DNA of 64,000 nt from Flavobacterium pallidum (GTDB lineage: Bacteria > Bacteroidota > Bacteroidia > Flavobacteriales > Flavobacteriaceae), in contig NZ_CP029187.1 of the NCBI RefSeq assembly GCF_003097535.1, positions 2,356,001 through 2,420,000 of the forward strand. Direction: 5' to 3'. Under the pieces are notes generated by a model. The model did no database searches and was not told where the DNA came from. It was given only the letters and a program-made list of their open reading frames with translations. Positions within the stretch are counted from its first letter, which is position 1. Each line of letters begins with the position of its first letter. Below, piece by piece: positions 37,148 to 46,222 of this stretch. The position numbers and the translations under genes are program-made.

Positions 37148-37723
37148 TTATTGAGGATTTAAAAAATTAATAAGTTGTTTTACCGCAATACCCCGATGGC
37201 TTATAGCTGCTTTTTCCTCCATTGAAAATTCCGCAAGGTTGCGGTCATATCCTTCCGGCTGGAAGACAGGATCATAACCGAAGCCGTTATCACCGCGCAT
37301 CCCATCGGTAATCTTGCCATTCAGGATGCCTGTAAACAAGTGTTTTTCACCGTTTAAATTCAGCGCGAGTACGGTTTTGAAATGGGCATTGCGGTCTTCT
37401 TCCTCCGACAAAGCTTCAAGTAATTTGTGCATATTGTCGACAGCATTTTTTTGTTCGCCGGCATACCGCGCGGAATATACACCCGGAGCGCCATGAAGGG
37501 CATCGACTTCCAACCCCGAATCGTCGGCGAAGCAATCGTAGCCGTATTTTCCGGTAATATAATCGGCTTTGAGGATCGCATTGCCTTCAATGGTATCAGC
37601 CGTTTCCGGGATTTCTTCAAAACAACCGATGTCTTCAAGACCTAATAATATAATGCTTTTAGGAAGCATGTTGCGGATTTCAGCGATTTTATTTTTATTT
37701 GCGGACGCGAAGACAATTTGCAT
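37148..37723 (-). CDS. rdgB: XTP/dITP diphosphatase
   Basis: A 191-residue house-cleaning enzyme that hydrolyses ITP, dITP and XTP so that deaminated purines do not enter nucleic acids. Family motifs: N-terminal FASANKNKIAEIRNML, the catalytic FADDSGLEVDALHGAPGVYSARYAGE segment (Asp pair), and DGMRGDNGFGYDPVFQPEG, SHRGIAV near the C-terminus. The ATG lies 14 bases beyond a TACCTTTG element (37744-37737, minus strand). A T9SS substrate gene follows after eight bases with no functional link that I can see. Confidence 0.95.
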   Translation of the reverse strand: MQIVFASANKNKIAEIRNMLPKSIILLGLEDIGCFEEIPETADTIEGNAILKADYITGKYGYDCFADDSGLEVDALHGAPGVYSARYAGEQKNAVDNMHKLLEALSEEEDRNAHFKTVLALNLNGEKHLFTGILNGKITDGMRGDNGFGYDPVFQPEGYDRNLAEFSMEEKAAISHRGIAVKQLINFLNPQ

Positions 37724-37760
37724 GATGTTTTTATTTCAAAGGTAACGAAAATCATGATTT

Positions 37761-37889
37761 GGAAGGGATGCTGCGCCAGCGATCGCAGCGGCAGCCCGGA
37801 GTCTCGTTTTTTCAACGAGACGAGGACTACAGCGGAGCGCGCGGTCCCATTATTGCAACGCAGGAAGCAATAACGGGAGGCGCCATAAA
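37761..37889. repeat. Dispersed foldable element, copy F, long subtype
   Basis: Shares the GATCGCAGCGGC and ACTACAGCGGAG core words with copies A-E around a variable hairpin (GTCTCGTT / AACGAGAC). It adds a second hairpin at 37845-37878: TCCCATTATTGC, loop AACGCAGGAA, GCAATAACGGGA. GCGCC near the left end can pair with GGCGC near the right end. It lies between the divergent rdgB and DUF4861 genes. Confidence 0.65.
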
Positions 37890-37968
37890 AATGTTGGCAT
37901 TTGGCAGTAACAGTGAACAGTTTTACCGAGGATTTCATAGCTTTGCCTAAACAGATGTTATTGAATCC

Positions 37969-39126
37969 GTGCCAAAATACTTACTCCTTCTTATTTTATT
38001 GGGATTTAAAATCCATGCGCAACCGCTGAAAGTCGTCGTCAAAAATCCACTTGGCTTTGACCGGAACGATGTTACGGCCATCTCTCGCGAGCAATTGGAA
38101 TTTTGGTTAAAAGCCCACGATAAGCGGAATTTCCGCATCAAGATGGAAGGCACTGAGGCATATCTTCCGGTGCAATGGACTGATTATGACCAGGACGGAA
38201 AATATGACGCGGTATTGTTCCAGGCGAATGTTCCCGCGAATGCCACAGTGAATTACTATATCGTTCCCGACAGCCTGAAAAGGAAATCCCAGTCGCAACG
38301 CGCGGCTTATGCGCAATTTTCTCCCGAACGCGGTGAAGGCCTGGCCTGGGAAAATGACAAAGTGGCGTTTTGCATTTATGGAAAAAGCGGAAAAAAAAGC
38401 TCCAATGCGGCAGCTTTTTCAAGTGGTGTGGATCTCTGGTTAAAAAAGGTAGAATATTCGATTATTGAGAATTGGTATGCGAAAAGTAAAAAGCAGCCGG
38501 GATATTACCACGAGGACCATGGTGAAGGTTATGATGGTTACGACCTGGGCGACGGGCGTGGTGTGGGGGGAAGCGGACTTTTTGTAAAAGACAGCCTTCA
38601 TATTCCGGACGGTTTCAGCAGTTATAAGATATGGGAAAACGGGCCATTGCGTGTCACATTCGAAGTGAAATATAAGAGATGGAGCCGGTTTTGGGTGGAA
38701 GAAACCAAAATCATTTCGCTCGATATGGGTTCGAATTTTTCAAAATTTGAAGTTTATTTTACGGCCAATACCAAAGCTCCGGATTATTCCGTCGGCATCA
38801 GCCTGCATGACAATAAAGGCAAAGCAAGGCTTGAAAAGGAAGTGGGCTGGGCACGATATTGGGAACCTATCGATGATTCTTATCTGGGCGAGGCGATTAT
38901 CATGGAACCCAAAATCATCGCCGATATGGTGACATACACTGATGCCGAACACGATAGAAATCATTTGTTTGTAGTAACCAAACCACGCGATCAACTCACC
39001 TATTATACAGGCTTTTCATGGCTCAAAAGCGGCCAGGTCAAAAATGTCGAAGGCTGGGATATCCTGGTGCAGCAGCAAATACTGAAATTGAATAATCCTC
39101 TGGAAGTAAGCGTCCTGGGAAATTAA
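37969..39126 (+). CDS. Exported DUF4861 protein
   Basis: A 385-residue protein with a signal peptide (KYLLLLILLGFKIHAQ) and a long beta-rich DUF4861 domain covering almost the whole length. Recognisable pieces are VVVKNPLGFDRNDV, QWTDYDQDGKYDAVLFQ, WENGPLRVTFEV and the C-terminal FSWLKSGQ. Proteins of this type in Bacteroidetes are predicted to act on or bind carbohydrates and occur in polysaccharide loci; none is evident here. The start is GTG; no in-frame ATG gives the signal peptide. GNAT gene follows after 18 bases. Confidence 0.85.
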   Translation: MPKYLLLLILLGFKIHAQPLKVVVKNPLGFDRNDVTAISREQLEFWLKAHDKRNFRIKMEGTEAYLPVQWTDYDQDGKYDAVLFQANVPANATVNYYIVPDSLKRKSQSQRAAYAQFSPERGEGLAWENDKVAFCIYGKSGKKSSNAAAFSSGVDLWLKKVEYSIIENWYAKSKKQPGYYHEDHGEGYDGYDLGDGRGVGGSGLFVKDSLHIPDGFSSYKIWENGPLRVTFEVKYKRWSRFWVEETKIISLDMGSNFSKFEVYFTANTKAPDYSVGISLHDNKGKARLEKEVGWARYWEPIDDSYLGEAIIMEPKIIADMVTYTDAEHDRNHLFVVTKPRDQLTYYTGFSWLKSGQVKNVEGWDILVQQQILKLNNPLEVSVLGN

Positions 39127-39144
39127 CCTGAAATTTAATTAAGA

Positions 39145-39699
39145 ATGACATTTGATACCATCGATACGCCAAGACTGCAATTGCGGTTGCTGACCCCGGA
39201 AGTGTTCCAATATATTTACCAGCATTTCACTGATCCCGAATTGATGGTGTTCCTGGGATTGGATTCCGAAGAAAAACTGGCAGTCGAAAAAGAAAAATTC
39301 AGCAAGGGTTTATCGACACACAACAAATCTTTCCGCTACTTTAATATCCTGGAGAAAAACGAAGGCAAAATCATCGGTTGGTGCGGTTTTCATACCTGGT
39401 ATATGGACCATGCGCGTGCTGAAGTGGGTTACGGACTTTACGATGATGCTTATAAAAAGCAAGGCATAATGACCGAAGCGCTCAATTATGTCATTCAATA
39501 TGGTTTCGATGAAATGCAATTGCACCGGATCGAGGCACTCACTGCAACTTATAATATCGCTTCTATAAAACTGCTTGAGAATTCAGGCTTTACAACAGAA
39601 GGCGTATTGCGCGAACATTACCTTATTGATGGCAAATGGGAAGATTCGGTGGTGTTTTCGCTGTTGAAAAATGAGATTAAAGGATATGAATTAAAGTAG
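39145..39699 (+). CDS. GNAT acetyltransferase (RimJ/RimL type)
   Basis: A 184-residue acetyl-CoA-dependent N-acetyltransferase of the Acetyltransf_3 group that includes RimJ/RimL. The sequence begins with FDTIDTPRLQLRLLTPE, the usual family N-terminus, and contains the acetyl-CoA loop around GYGLYDDAYKKQGIMTEAL and the NIASIKLLENSGFTTEGVLRE block. Substrate unknown; ribosomal protein N-termini or small amines are possible. It probably shares a transcript with the DUF4861 gene. Its 3' end overlaps the bestrophin gene end by nine bases (convergent). Confidence 0.88.
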   Translation: MTFDTIDTPRLQLRLLTPEVFQYIYQHFTDPELMVFLGLDSEEKLAVEKEKFSKGLSTHNKSFRYFNILEKNEGKIIGWCGFHTWYMDHARAEVGYGLYDDAYKKQGIMTEALNYVIQYGFDEMQLHRIEALTATYNIASIKLLENSGFTTEGVLREHYLIDGKWEDSVVFSLLKNEIKGYELK

Positions 39700-40551
39700 C
39701 TCCTCTACGTGTTTTTTAATGTTTTCTGAAATTTTCTTCATCGGCAGGTCATTTTCATCGGTTCCGAATGGATCTTCGATTTCTTCCGCGATCAATTCGA
39801 GGCTTGCCAATACATAAAATATGAAAACCACGACCGGAGCAACATAAAACCCGAGATCGAATGAATAGCCGAAAGGCAGCGACATCACATAAAAGAAAAT
39901 AAATTTTTTGATGAAAGCGCTGTAAGAGTAGGGGATGGGCGTGTTTTTAATCCTTTCGCAGGCACCGCATATATCTGTGAATGACTGCAACTCCGCGTTG
40001 ATGATGATGAGTTGTTCACCCGATATTTTCCTCTCAGCATACATTTCGTTCGCTTTTCTGAAAAGCAAAGAAGCGACCTGGTTTGGTTTGTGTTTATGGT
40101 GCTCCATTTCCGGGATATTGTCAAACAATTCCTGACTGATTTCTTCGTTCGTGAGGTGTTTCTGCAACACCGCGGCATACGTCGGAATCATTTTCCTGAA
40201 ATAACTTTTATCATGTTCATCGTTGGATATGGCTGCAACCTTAAGCGCAAGGTTCCTGCTGTTGTTTACCAAAGCACCCCACATCTTACGGCCTTCCCAC
40301 CAGCGGTCATAAGCGGTATTGGTGCGGAATACCAGTAAAAGCGAAATTACGAACCCCAGCATACCATGCATAATGGTGATTTTGCGGATGTAATTTTTTT
40401 CGGAAAGATGGAAATATTCGACCTCAAGATAGCCCAGCAATGCAGCATATGCCCCAATCGCAAGCATAATGGGTAGTAATTTCCGGAAAGTATCGGCTTT
40501 ATGAAAACGGAAGATAAAGGTGAACCATTCTTTGGTATTGTAAGAAATCAT
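39691..40551 (-). CDS. Bestrophin-family channel
   Basis: A 286-residue membrane protein of the bestrophin/UPF0187 family, with four membrane segments (two near residues 25-45 and 60-80, two near 205-250). Family motifs include GFVISLLLVFRTNTAYDRWWEGRKMWG and the C-terminal LIAEEIEDPFGTDENDLP. Bacterial bestrophins form pentameric ion channels; some conduct cations. It lies 23 bases after the TolC gene on the same strand, so it may be part of the efflux operon. Confidence 0.9.
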   Translation of the reverse strand: MISYNTKEWFTFIFRFHKADTFRKLLPIMLAIGAYAALLGYLEVEYFHLSEKNYIRKITIMHGMLGFVISLLLVFRTNTAYDRWWEGRKMWGALVNNSRNLALKVAAISNDEHDKSYFRKMIPTYAAVLQKHLTNEEISQELFDNIPEMEHHKHKPNQVASLLFRKANEMYAERKISGEQLIIINAELQSFTDICGACERIKNTPIPYSYSAFIKKFIFFYVMSLPFGYSFDLGFYVAPVVVFIFYVLASLELIAEEIEDPFGTDENDLPMKKISENIKKHVEELL

Positions 40552-40574
40552 GTCGGTTTTTCAGTAAATTTAAA

Positions 40575-41882
40575 CTAAAATTTGAGATTTCCGGCAAGTT
40601 CCTTCAGCGCAACTTCTGATAACTTGGCCTGGAACCGGGCATCGCTGCTGCGTGTTTGTGCCGTCACGTAATTAAGCTGCGCGGTACGAAATTCAATAGT
40701 AGGGATGGTTCCGATCCTGAACTTTTCCATCGTAATGTCGAGATTTTGCTTTGCGATTTCTTCATTTTTTTGTTCCAGTTCTGCCAATTGCATATTGGTA
40801 AGATACGTCTGAAATGCGGAAGCCAATTGTGTTTTGAGGTTTTCCGTCTGTTGCTCGATTAGGATCTGTGAATTTTCGATCTGTAATTTTGCCACTTTCT
40901 CATTTCGGTGCTGGTTGAACCCATCGAAAAGATTCATCGTGGCCGTAAAACCATAGGTAAGTCCGCGAGACTGGGTTTGTATGGTAAATCCAAGGCTGGA
41001 TTCGGTACGCGCAAAATTGTATCCTGTATTAATGCCGATGATGGGATATCGTCCGGCTTTGACCTGCTTCAATTGCAATTCTGCAACGCGCTTATTGATG
41101 ATTTGCGTTTCGAGCTGCGGATTCTGTTTCTGAGCCAGGTTAATCAGTTCGTCGAGTTGTAAAGTTTTATCAATTTGTATGTCATCTATTACGAAAAAAT
41201 CGATTTGCGGGTCGCGCGCCATGAGCTGGTTCAGGGCGATTTTGGTATTGGCATACAATTCCTTCTGGCGAAGCAGATTGGTCGTATCGGTATTTAAATC
41301 GACCTGCGCATTCAATACCTCCAATTTGGATGCTTTCCCAATAGTGTAACGGTTGTTGGCCAATTCCAATCGCTGCTTCGAAATGACAATAGTCGTGTCC
41401 AGTGCGGCTAATTGCTGTTGTTGCTGCGCGATAATATAATACGTAGAAATCACGTCACTGATGCGTGTAAGGATCGCCAGCCTTAATTCGGCTTCCCCGA
41501 GTTTCTGCAGTTCCTTCAATTGGTCGTAACGGGCAAACATCCGAAGTCCGTCAAATACGGTCCAGTTTAGCCCGACACCATAATTCAGGCTGTTGTTTTT
41601 GGCATTATCCAATTCATTTACCGTACCGTCAGAGCGGGTTTGTTTACTATTCTGGATGCCGTTGTTGTCGACGACATTCGCGGTGACCGTCGGCAACGCA
41701 CCTGCATTCCCCAATGTGACATTGGTTTTATCTATGCTTAGTTCGTTTGATGCGATGCGGATGTCGTAATTGTTTTCCAATGCCGTTTTCACTGCTTCTT
41801 CAACCGTCAAAACTGTTTGTGCTTCAGTTTTTATCCATCCGAAACAGAACAATAGTGCGATCAATAGCTTACTGTTTTTCAT
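40575..41882 (-). CDS. TolC-family outer-membrane efflux protein
   Basis: The outer-membrane channel of the adjacent RND pump. A 435-residue protein with a signal peptide (MKNSKLLIALLFCFGWIKTEAQ) and two copies of the OEP helical repeat (from about 30-220 and 225-430), with long coiled coils such as NYRYTIGKASKLEVLNAQVDLN and MEKFRIGTIPTIEFRTAQ. Start chosen at 41882, where the signal peptide begins; this gives a 14-base overlap with the pump gene and suggests coupled translation. The pump, adaptor and channel occur in the order adaptor-pump-channel. Confidence 0.93.
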   Translation of the reverse strand: MKNSKLLIALLFCFGWIKTEAQTVLTVEEAVKTALENNYDIRIASNELSIDKTNVTLGNAGALPTVTANVVDNNGIQNSKQTRSDGTVNELDNAKNNSLNYGVGLNWTVFDGLRMFARYDQLKELQKLGEAELRLAILTRISDVISTYYIIAQQQQQLAALDTTIVISKQRLELANNRYTIGKASKLEVLNAQVDLNTDTTNLLRQKELYANTKIALNQLMARDPQIDFFVIDDIQIDKTLQLDELINLAQKQNPQLETQIINKRVAELQLKQVKAGRYPIIGINTGYNFARTESSLGFTIQTQSRGLTYGFTATMNLFDGFNQHRNEKVAKLQIENSQILIEQQTENLKTQLASAFQTYLTNMQLAELEQKNEEIAKQNLDITMEKFRIGTIPTIEFRTAQLNYVTAQTRSSDARFQAKLSEVALKELAGNLKF

Positions 41883-44800
41883 GCCTGATTTCTTTTTCAT
41901 ATTCATCAATATGGTCAAATTCCGGATGGTGTTTTTTGGCGCGTGACCACATCAGGTACATCGCCGGGATCACAAATAACGTCAAAACCAATGAAAATAT
42001 CGTCCCGCCTACGATCACGACACCCATCCCGATGCGGCTTGTCGCTGCAGCACCGAGAGACAAGGCAATCGGTAAGGCACCCAAGGAAATCGCGAGGCTC
42101 GTCATCAATATCGGTCGTAACCTGGCTTCGGAAGCTTCCATGATCGCTTCGAGTTTTGGTTTTCCCTGTTCCCGCAATTGGTTTGCGAATTCAACAATCA
42201 AAATCCCGTTCTTGGTGACCAATCCGATCAGCATCACTGTTCCGATCTGGCTGAAGATATTCCACGTCTGCCCGAAAAGCCATAATGAAAATAAAGCGCC
42301 TGCGACCGCCATCGGTACGGTAAGGATGATAATCAATGGATCGATAAAACTCTCAAATTGTGCCGCAAGTATCAGGAAAATAAGCAATACCGCCAATCCG
42401 AATGCTTTGGAGGTATTGGAACTGCTTTCTACGAAATCGCGCGATTCGCCGCCCAAGTCGGTAGTGAAAGTGTCGTCTAAAACTTTAGCCTTAATTTCAT
42501 CCATCGCTTCAATGCCATCGCTGATGCTTTTGCCCGGGGACAAACCAGCGGAAATGGTAGCAGACAGGTAACGGTTATTATGGTACAACTGCGGCGGGCT
42601 GCTTTTTTCTTCCGTTTTTACCACATTGTCCAATTGTATCAGTTGCCCCTTGTTATTTTTGACGGACATGGAAGTCAGGTCTAAAGGCGAGTCCCGGTCC
42701 TTTTCATCAAATTGCCCAATCACCTGGTACTGCTTTCCGTTACGCATGAAATAGCCGAAACGTTGACCGCTTAAGGATAATTGCAAGGTTTGCGCGACAT
42801 CTAAAACTGAAATACCCAAACTTTCCGCTTTTTCACGGTCGATGGTCACATTGATTTCTGGTTTATTGAATTTCAGGTTGACATCAACATTGGAGAAAGT
42901 GTCGTTTTGGTTTGCCAGATCCATGAACTGCGGAATTTTTTCACGCAGTTTTTCAAAATTCGGTGCCTGGATGATATATTGTATCGGCATACCACCACGA
43001 CGGTTTACGGCAATGGTCGGTTGTTCGGAAACGTTGGTTTTGGCCTCGGAATATTTCTTGGTCCATTTCGTAAGATCATCGGCGATTTCCTTCTGGCTGC
43101 GTTCCCTTTCGCCAGGTTCCTTCAAGGCGATGCGGATCCTTCCGCTGTTTACCGACGACGAACCGAAACCAGGCGAGGTGATGACGAGGCTGACTTTCTT
43201 CTCCGGAATAGAATCGTTGATCAGCTGTGTCAGTTCCTGCATGAAACGGTCGGTGTAATCATAAGTCGCGCCTTCGGGAGCGGTGACATTGACGCCTACG
43301 AAACTCCGGTCGTCATAAGGCGCTGTTTCTTTTGGCAATATTTTAAAGAACAGGACGATGATTCCGACGCAGATGATAATGATCGGGAAACTGAGCCATT
43401 TCCGTTTCATGAATTTCGAAAGCGATCCGGCGTAACCCTGGTTTAATTTCACAAAATACGGCTCGGTGAGGTTGTAGAATTTCGACTTTTTCTGTTCGCC
43501 GCCTTTCATCAGGTAGGCATTCAGCATTGGCGTAAGCGTAAGCGAAACAAATGCGGAAATCAGCACCGCGGCGCCAATCACTACGCCAAATTCACGGAAC
43601 AACCTTCCCACAAATCCTTCCAGGAAAATGATCGGAAGGAACACTGCTGCCAGCGTGATGGAAATGGAAATGACCGCAAAAAAGATCTCATTTGAGCCCT
43701 TAATTGCAGCCTCAATCGGAGACATGCCTTCCTCGACCTTCTTGAAGATATTTTCGGTTACCACGATACCGTCATCCACAACCAATCCTGTGGCCAGTAC
43801 AATCGCCAGCAATGACAGTACATTTACCGAAAAGCCACACAAATACATAATGAAAAAAGTAGCGATCAGCGACACGGGAATATCGATCAGCGGCCTGAAT
43901 GCAATCGCCCAATCCCTGAAAAACAAGTAAATGATCAGGATTACTAAAATTAATGCTATGCCCAGGGTCTCCGCTACTTCAACCACCGATTTTTTGATAA
44001 AGACGCTGTTGTCGATAGCCACATTGAGTTTCATGTCGCCAGGCAATGTTTTTTTAAGGTTGTCGTATTGCTCGTAAAAGGCGTTGGCAATGTCGATATA
44101 ATTGGTTCCAGGCTGCGGAATAATCGCAAGTCCGACCATCGGCAGGCCAGATTCCGACATTTTGGTTTCAAGGTTTTCAGGACCTAATTCTGCACGGCCG
44201 ATATCGCTGAATTTTACGGTCTTTTCGCCTTCCGCTAAAATGACGATGTTATTGAATTGCGCTGCTTCGGATAAATTCCCCATCGTTTTCACCGTGAGTT
44301 CAGTATTTGCTCCTGTGAGTTTCCCGGATGGCAGTTCGACATTCTGTTTTTCCAATGCGGTTCGTACATCAGCAACGGTTACACCATAGGAAGTGAGTTT
44401 TACAGGATCAACCCAAAGGCGCATCGCGTATTTCTTTTGTCCCCAGATCTGCACGCTGCTCACGCCGGGAATCGTCTGCAATCTCTCAGCAATTACATTT
44501 TCGGCATAATCGCTGAGTTCCAGAGCGTCTTTCGTATCGCTTTGAACGGTCATGGTGATGATAGGCTCGGAATCGGCATCGGCTTTGGATACTACCGGAG
44601 GAGCATCAATATCCTGCGGAAGGCTACGGACGGCTTGTGACACTTTATCGCGTACATCATTTGCAGCTTCTTCGAGGCTTTTCTCAAGCTTGAATTCTAT
44701 CGTAATATTGCTGGACCCCTGATTGCTGGAAGAAGTGATATTCCGGATTCCATCGATGGAATTGATGGCTTTTTCGAGCGGTTCGGTAATCTGGGATTCT

Positions 44801-44976
44801 ATAATATCGGCGTTGGCACCGGTGTAATTCGTCCGGACGGAAATCTGTGCCGGATCAATCGACGGGAACTCCCTTACGCCAAGATAGGTGTAACCGATAA
44901 TTCCAAAAAGCACGATCACGAGATTGATGACAATCGTAAAAACCGGCCTTCGGATGCTTAAGGTAGATAAACTCAT
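41869..44976 (-). CDS. RND efflux pump, inner-membrane permease (AcrB/MexF-like)
   Basis: A 1035-residue proton-driven multidrug pump of the HAE1 group. It has 12 membrane helices and two large periplasmic loops. The N-terminus MSLSTLSIRRPVFTIVINLVI is typical, and the proton relay Asp pair in helix 4 is present (LATGLVVDDGIVVTENI). The conserved tail of helix 11-12 (EASEARLRPILMTSLAISLGALPIAL) is intact. It lies two bases after the adaptor gene and overlaps TolC. Substrates cannot be predicted from sequence alone. Confidence 0.95.
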   Translation of the reverse strand: MSLSTLSIRRPVFTIVINLVIVLFGIIGYTYLGVREFPSIDPAQISVRTNYTGANADIIESQITEPLEKAINSIDGIRNITSSSNQGSSNITIEFKLEKSLEEAANDVRDKVSQAVRSLPQDIDAPPVVSKADADSEPIITMTVQSDTKDALELSDYAENVIAERLQTIPGVSSVQIWGQKKYAMRLWVDPVKLTSYGVTVADVRTALEKQNVELPSGKLTGANTELTVKTMGNLSEAAQFNNIVILAEGEKTVKFSDIGRAELGPENLETKMSESGLPMVGLAIIPQPGTNYIDIANAFYEQYDNLKKTLPGDMKLNVAIDNSVFIKKSVVEVAETLGIALILVILIIYLFFRDWAIAFRPLIDIPVSLIATFFIMYLCGFSVNVLSLLAIVLATGLVVDDGIVVTENIFKKVEEGMSPIEAAIKGSNEIFFAVISISITLAAVFLPIIFLEGFVGRLFREFGVVIGAAVLISAFVSLTLTPMLNAYLMKGGEQKKSKFYNLTEPYFVKLNQGYAGSLSKFMKRKWLSFPIIIICVGIIVLFFKILPKETAPYDDRSFVGVNVTAPEGATYDYTDRFMQELTQLINDSIPEKKVSLVITSPGFGSSSVNSGRIRIALKEPGERERSQKEIADDLTKWTKKYSEAKTNVSEQPTIAVNRRGGMPIQYIIQAPNFEKLREKIPQFMDLANQNDTFSNVDVNLKFNKPEINVTIDREKAESLGISVLDVAQTLQLSLSGQRFGYFMRNGKQYQVIGQFDEKDRDSPLDLTSMSVKNNKGQLIQLDNVVKTEEKSSPPQLYHNNRYLSATISAGLSPGKSISDGIEAMDEIKAKVLDDTFTTDLGGESRDFVESSSNTSKAFGLAVLLIFLILAAQFESFIDPLIIILTVPMAVAGALFSLWLFGQTWNIFSQIGTVMLIGLVTKNGILIVEFANQLREQGKPKLEAIMEASEARLRPILMTSLAISLGALPIALSLGAAATSRIGMGVVIVGGTIFSLVLTLFVIPAMYLMWSRAKKHHPEFDHIDEYEKEIRHEKQ

Positions 44977-44978
44977 GG

Positions 44979-46043
44979 CTATTGTTTTTTGAGCATTACC
45001 TTCACCGGTGCGTCATCTTTTAGCGACATGACTCCGGAAGTAAGGACGGTATCTCCCGCCTTAAGCCCGGAAAGTATGAGTACGTCTTTATCGGTGCGGG
45101 TTTCAGTTTCAACCTTGTTTTCTTTGGCTTTGCCGTTCTGGACCGTAAATACTTTTTTGCCATCCTGTACCGGCACGATCGCTTCGGACGGGATTACAAT
45201 CGCATCGTTGATTTTTTGTAAAGGCAATTCGATATCAGCGAAAGTGCCGGGAAGTAGTTTCCCGTCTTTATTGTCAGCCACAGCGCGGATTTGCAGGGTT
45301 CTCGTCGTTACTGAAATCTCAGGTTCGATGGCATAAATTTTTGCAGTATAAGAAGAAGTGGAACCGGCAACCGTAAATGACAATGGAGTGTTCAGCTTCA
45401 TTTGTCCGGCGTATTTTTCAGGGATGCTGAACGTGATTTTCAATTGGGAAACATTGACAAGTTTTGCCACCAGTACGTCAGGGGTAATGTAGGTGCCGGG
45501 CGAAATCGAACGCAATCCTATTTTGCCGGAAAACGGTGCCCTGACCGAAGTTTTCCCAATCTGGGCCCGGATCAATTGCGTTTGTGCCTGGGCTGATTTG
45601 AAGTCGGCGCGCGCAATATCATATTCTTCCTGGCTGATGGCTTCCTTTTTTAAAAGCAATCCGGCCCTTCGTTCGTTTTCTGAAGCGAGATTTTCTTTGG
45701 TTTCCTGTTGGCGGAGTTGCGCGCGCAGCTCGACATCGTTGACTTTAAAAAGCACCTGTCCTTTGGAAACATTCACCCCTTCCTTAAAATAAATCCCTTC
45801 AACAATCCCGGAAACCTCGCTGCGGATTTCAACCTGTTCATCGGCTTCTATCGAGCCGGAAAGTGAAAGATTGTTTTCGAATGTTTGGGGAACGATGACA
45901 ATACCGCTGACTTTGGCTGTCTTATTTTTTGATTTTGGGTCTTTGGATTTGTCGTTTTCGGATTTATTTTCTTTAATTCTGTAAAAAATCAATGCGCCAA
46001 GTCCAACAACGATAAGGGTGTAGACAATGTATTTTATTTTCAT
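44979..46043 (-). CDS. RND periplasmic adaptor (membrane fusion protein)
   Basis: A 354-residue adaptor that links the RND pump to the TolC channel. It has an N-terminal membrane helix (about 4-22) and no lipobox, a Lys/Asp-rich linker, then lipoyl halves (SGSIEADEQVEIRSEVSG and IGKTSVRAPFSGKIG) around a short helical hairpin, a beta-barrel (LVNVSQLKITFSIPE) and a membrane-proximal domain (LKAGDTVLTSGVMSLKDDA). First gene of the operon. A TAAATTTG element (46068-46061, minus strand) and two AAGCGTTA direct repeats lie upstream. Confidence 0.93.
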   Translation of the reverse strand: MKIKYIVYTLIVVGLGALIFYRIKENKSENDKSKDPKSKNKTAKVSGIVIVPQTFENNLSLSGSIEADEQVEIRSEVSGIVEGIYFKEGVNVSKGQVLFKVNDVELRAQLRQQETKENLASENERRAGLLLKKEAISQEEYDIARADFKSAQAQTQLIRAQIGKTSVRAPFSGKIGLRSISPGTYITPDVLVAKLVNVSQLKITFSIPEKYAGQMKLNTPLSFTVAGSTSSYTAKIYAIEPEISVTTRTLQIRAVADNKDGKLLPGTFADIELPLQKINDAIVIPSEAIVPVQDGKKVFTVQNGKAKENKVETETRTDKDVLILSGLKAGDTVLTSGVMSLKDDAPVKVMLKKQ

Positions 46044-46126
46044 GGGTAGCAGTTATGAAACAAATTTAAGCGTTACAATCCTGAATGGGGGAAGCGTTAG
46101 ATTTTATTTAACAACTGTCAGGTAAG

Positions 46127-46222
46127 AGTCCGAAAGTCCGGAAGTCAGCAAAGTCCGGAAGAATTGCCATAGGTTACCTAAAACTTTCGGACTTTGCTGA
46201 CTTTTCGGTCTTTACTGACTAA
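46127..46222. repeat. AGTCCG/GTCAGC-word quasi-palindrome at the recG 3' end
   Basis: AGTCCGAAAGTCCGGAAGTC and AGCAAAGTCCG on the left are mirrored by CGGACTTTGCTGACTTTTCGG-like words on the right, with CATAGGTTACCTA near the centre. It overlaps the last recG codons and may act as a terminator. Confidence 0.65.

Noticed and set aside
37761..37889. Copy F as an insertion-sequence remnant with target duplication
   Set aside because: No direct repeats flank it and no transposase fragment is present; the fold and recurrence explain it better.
41747..42571. A 274-codon plus-strand frame across the TolC and RND genes
   Set aside because: Antisense to two well-supported overlapping genes.
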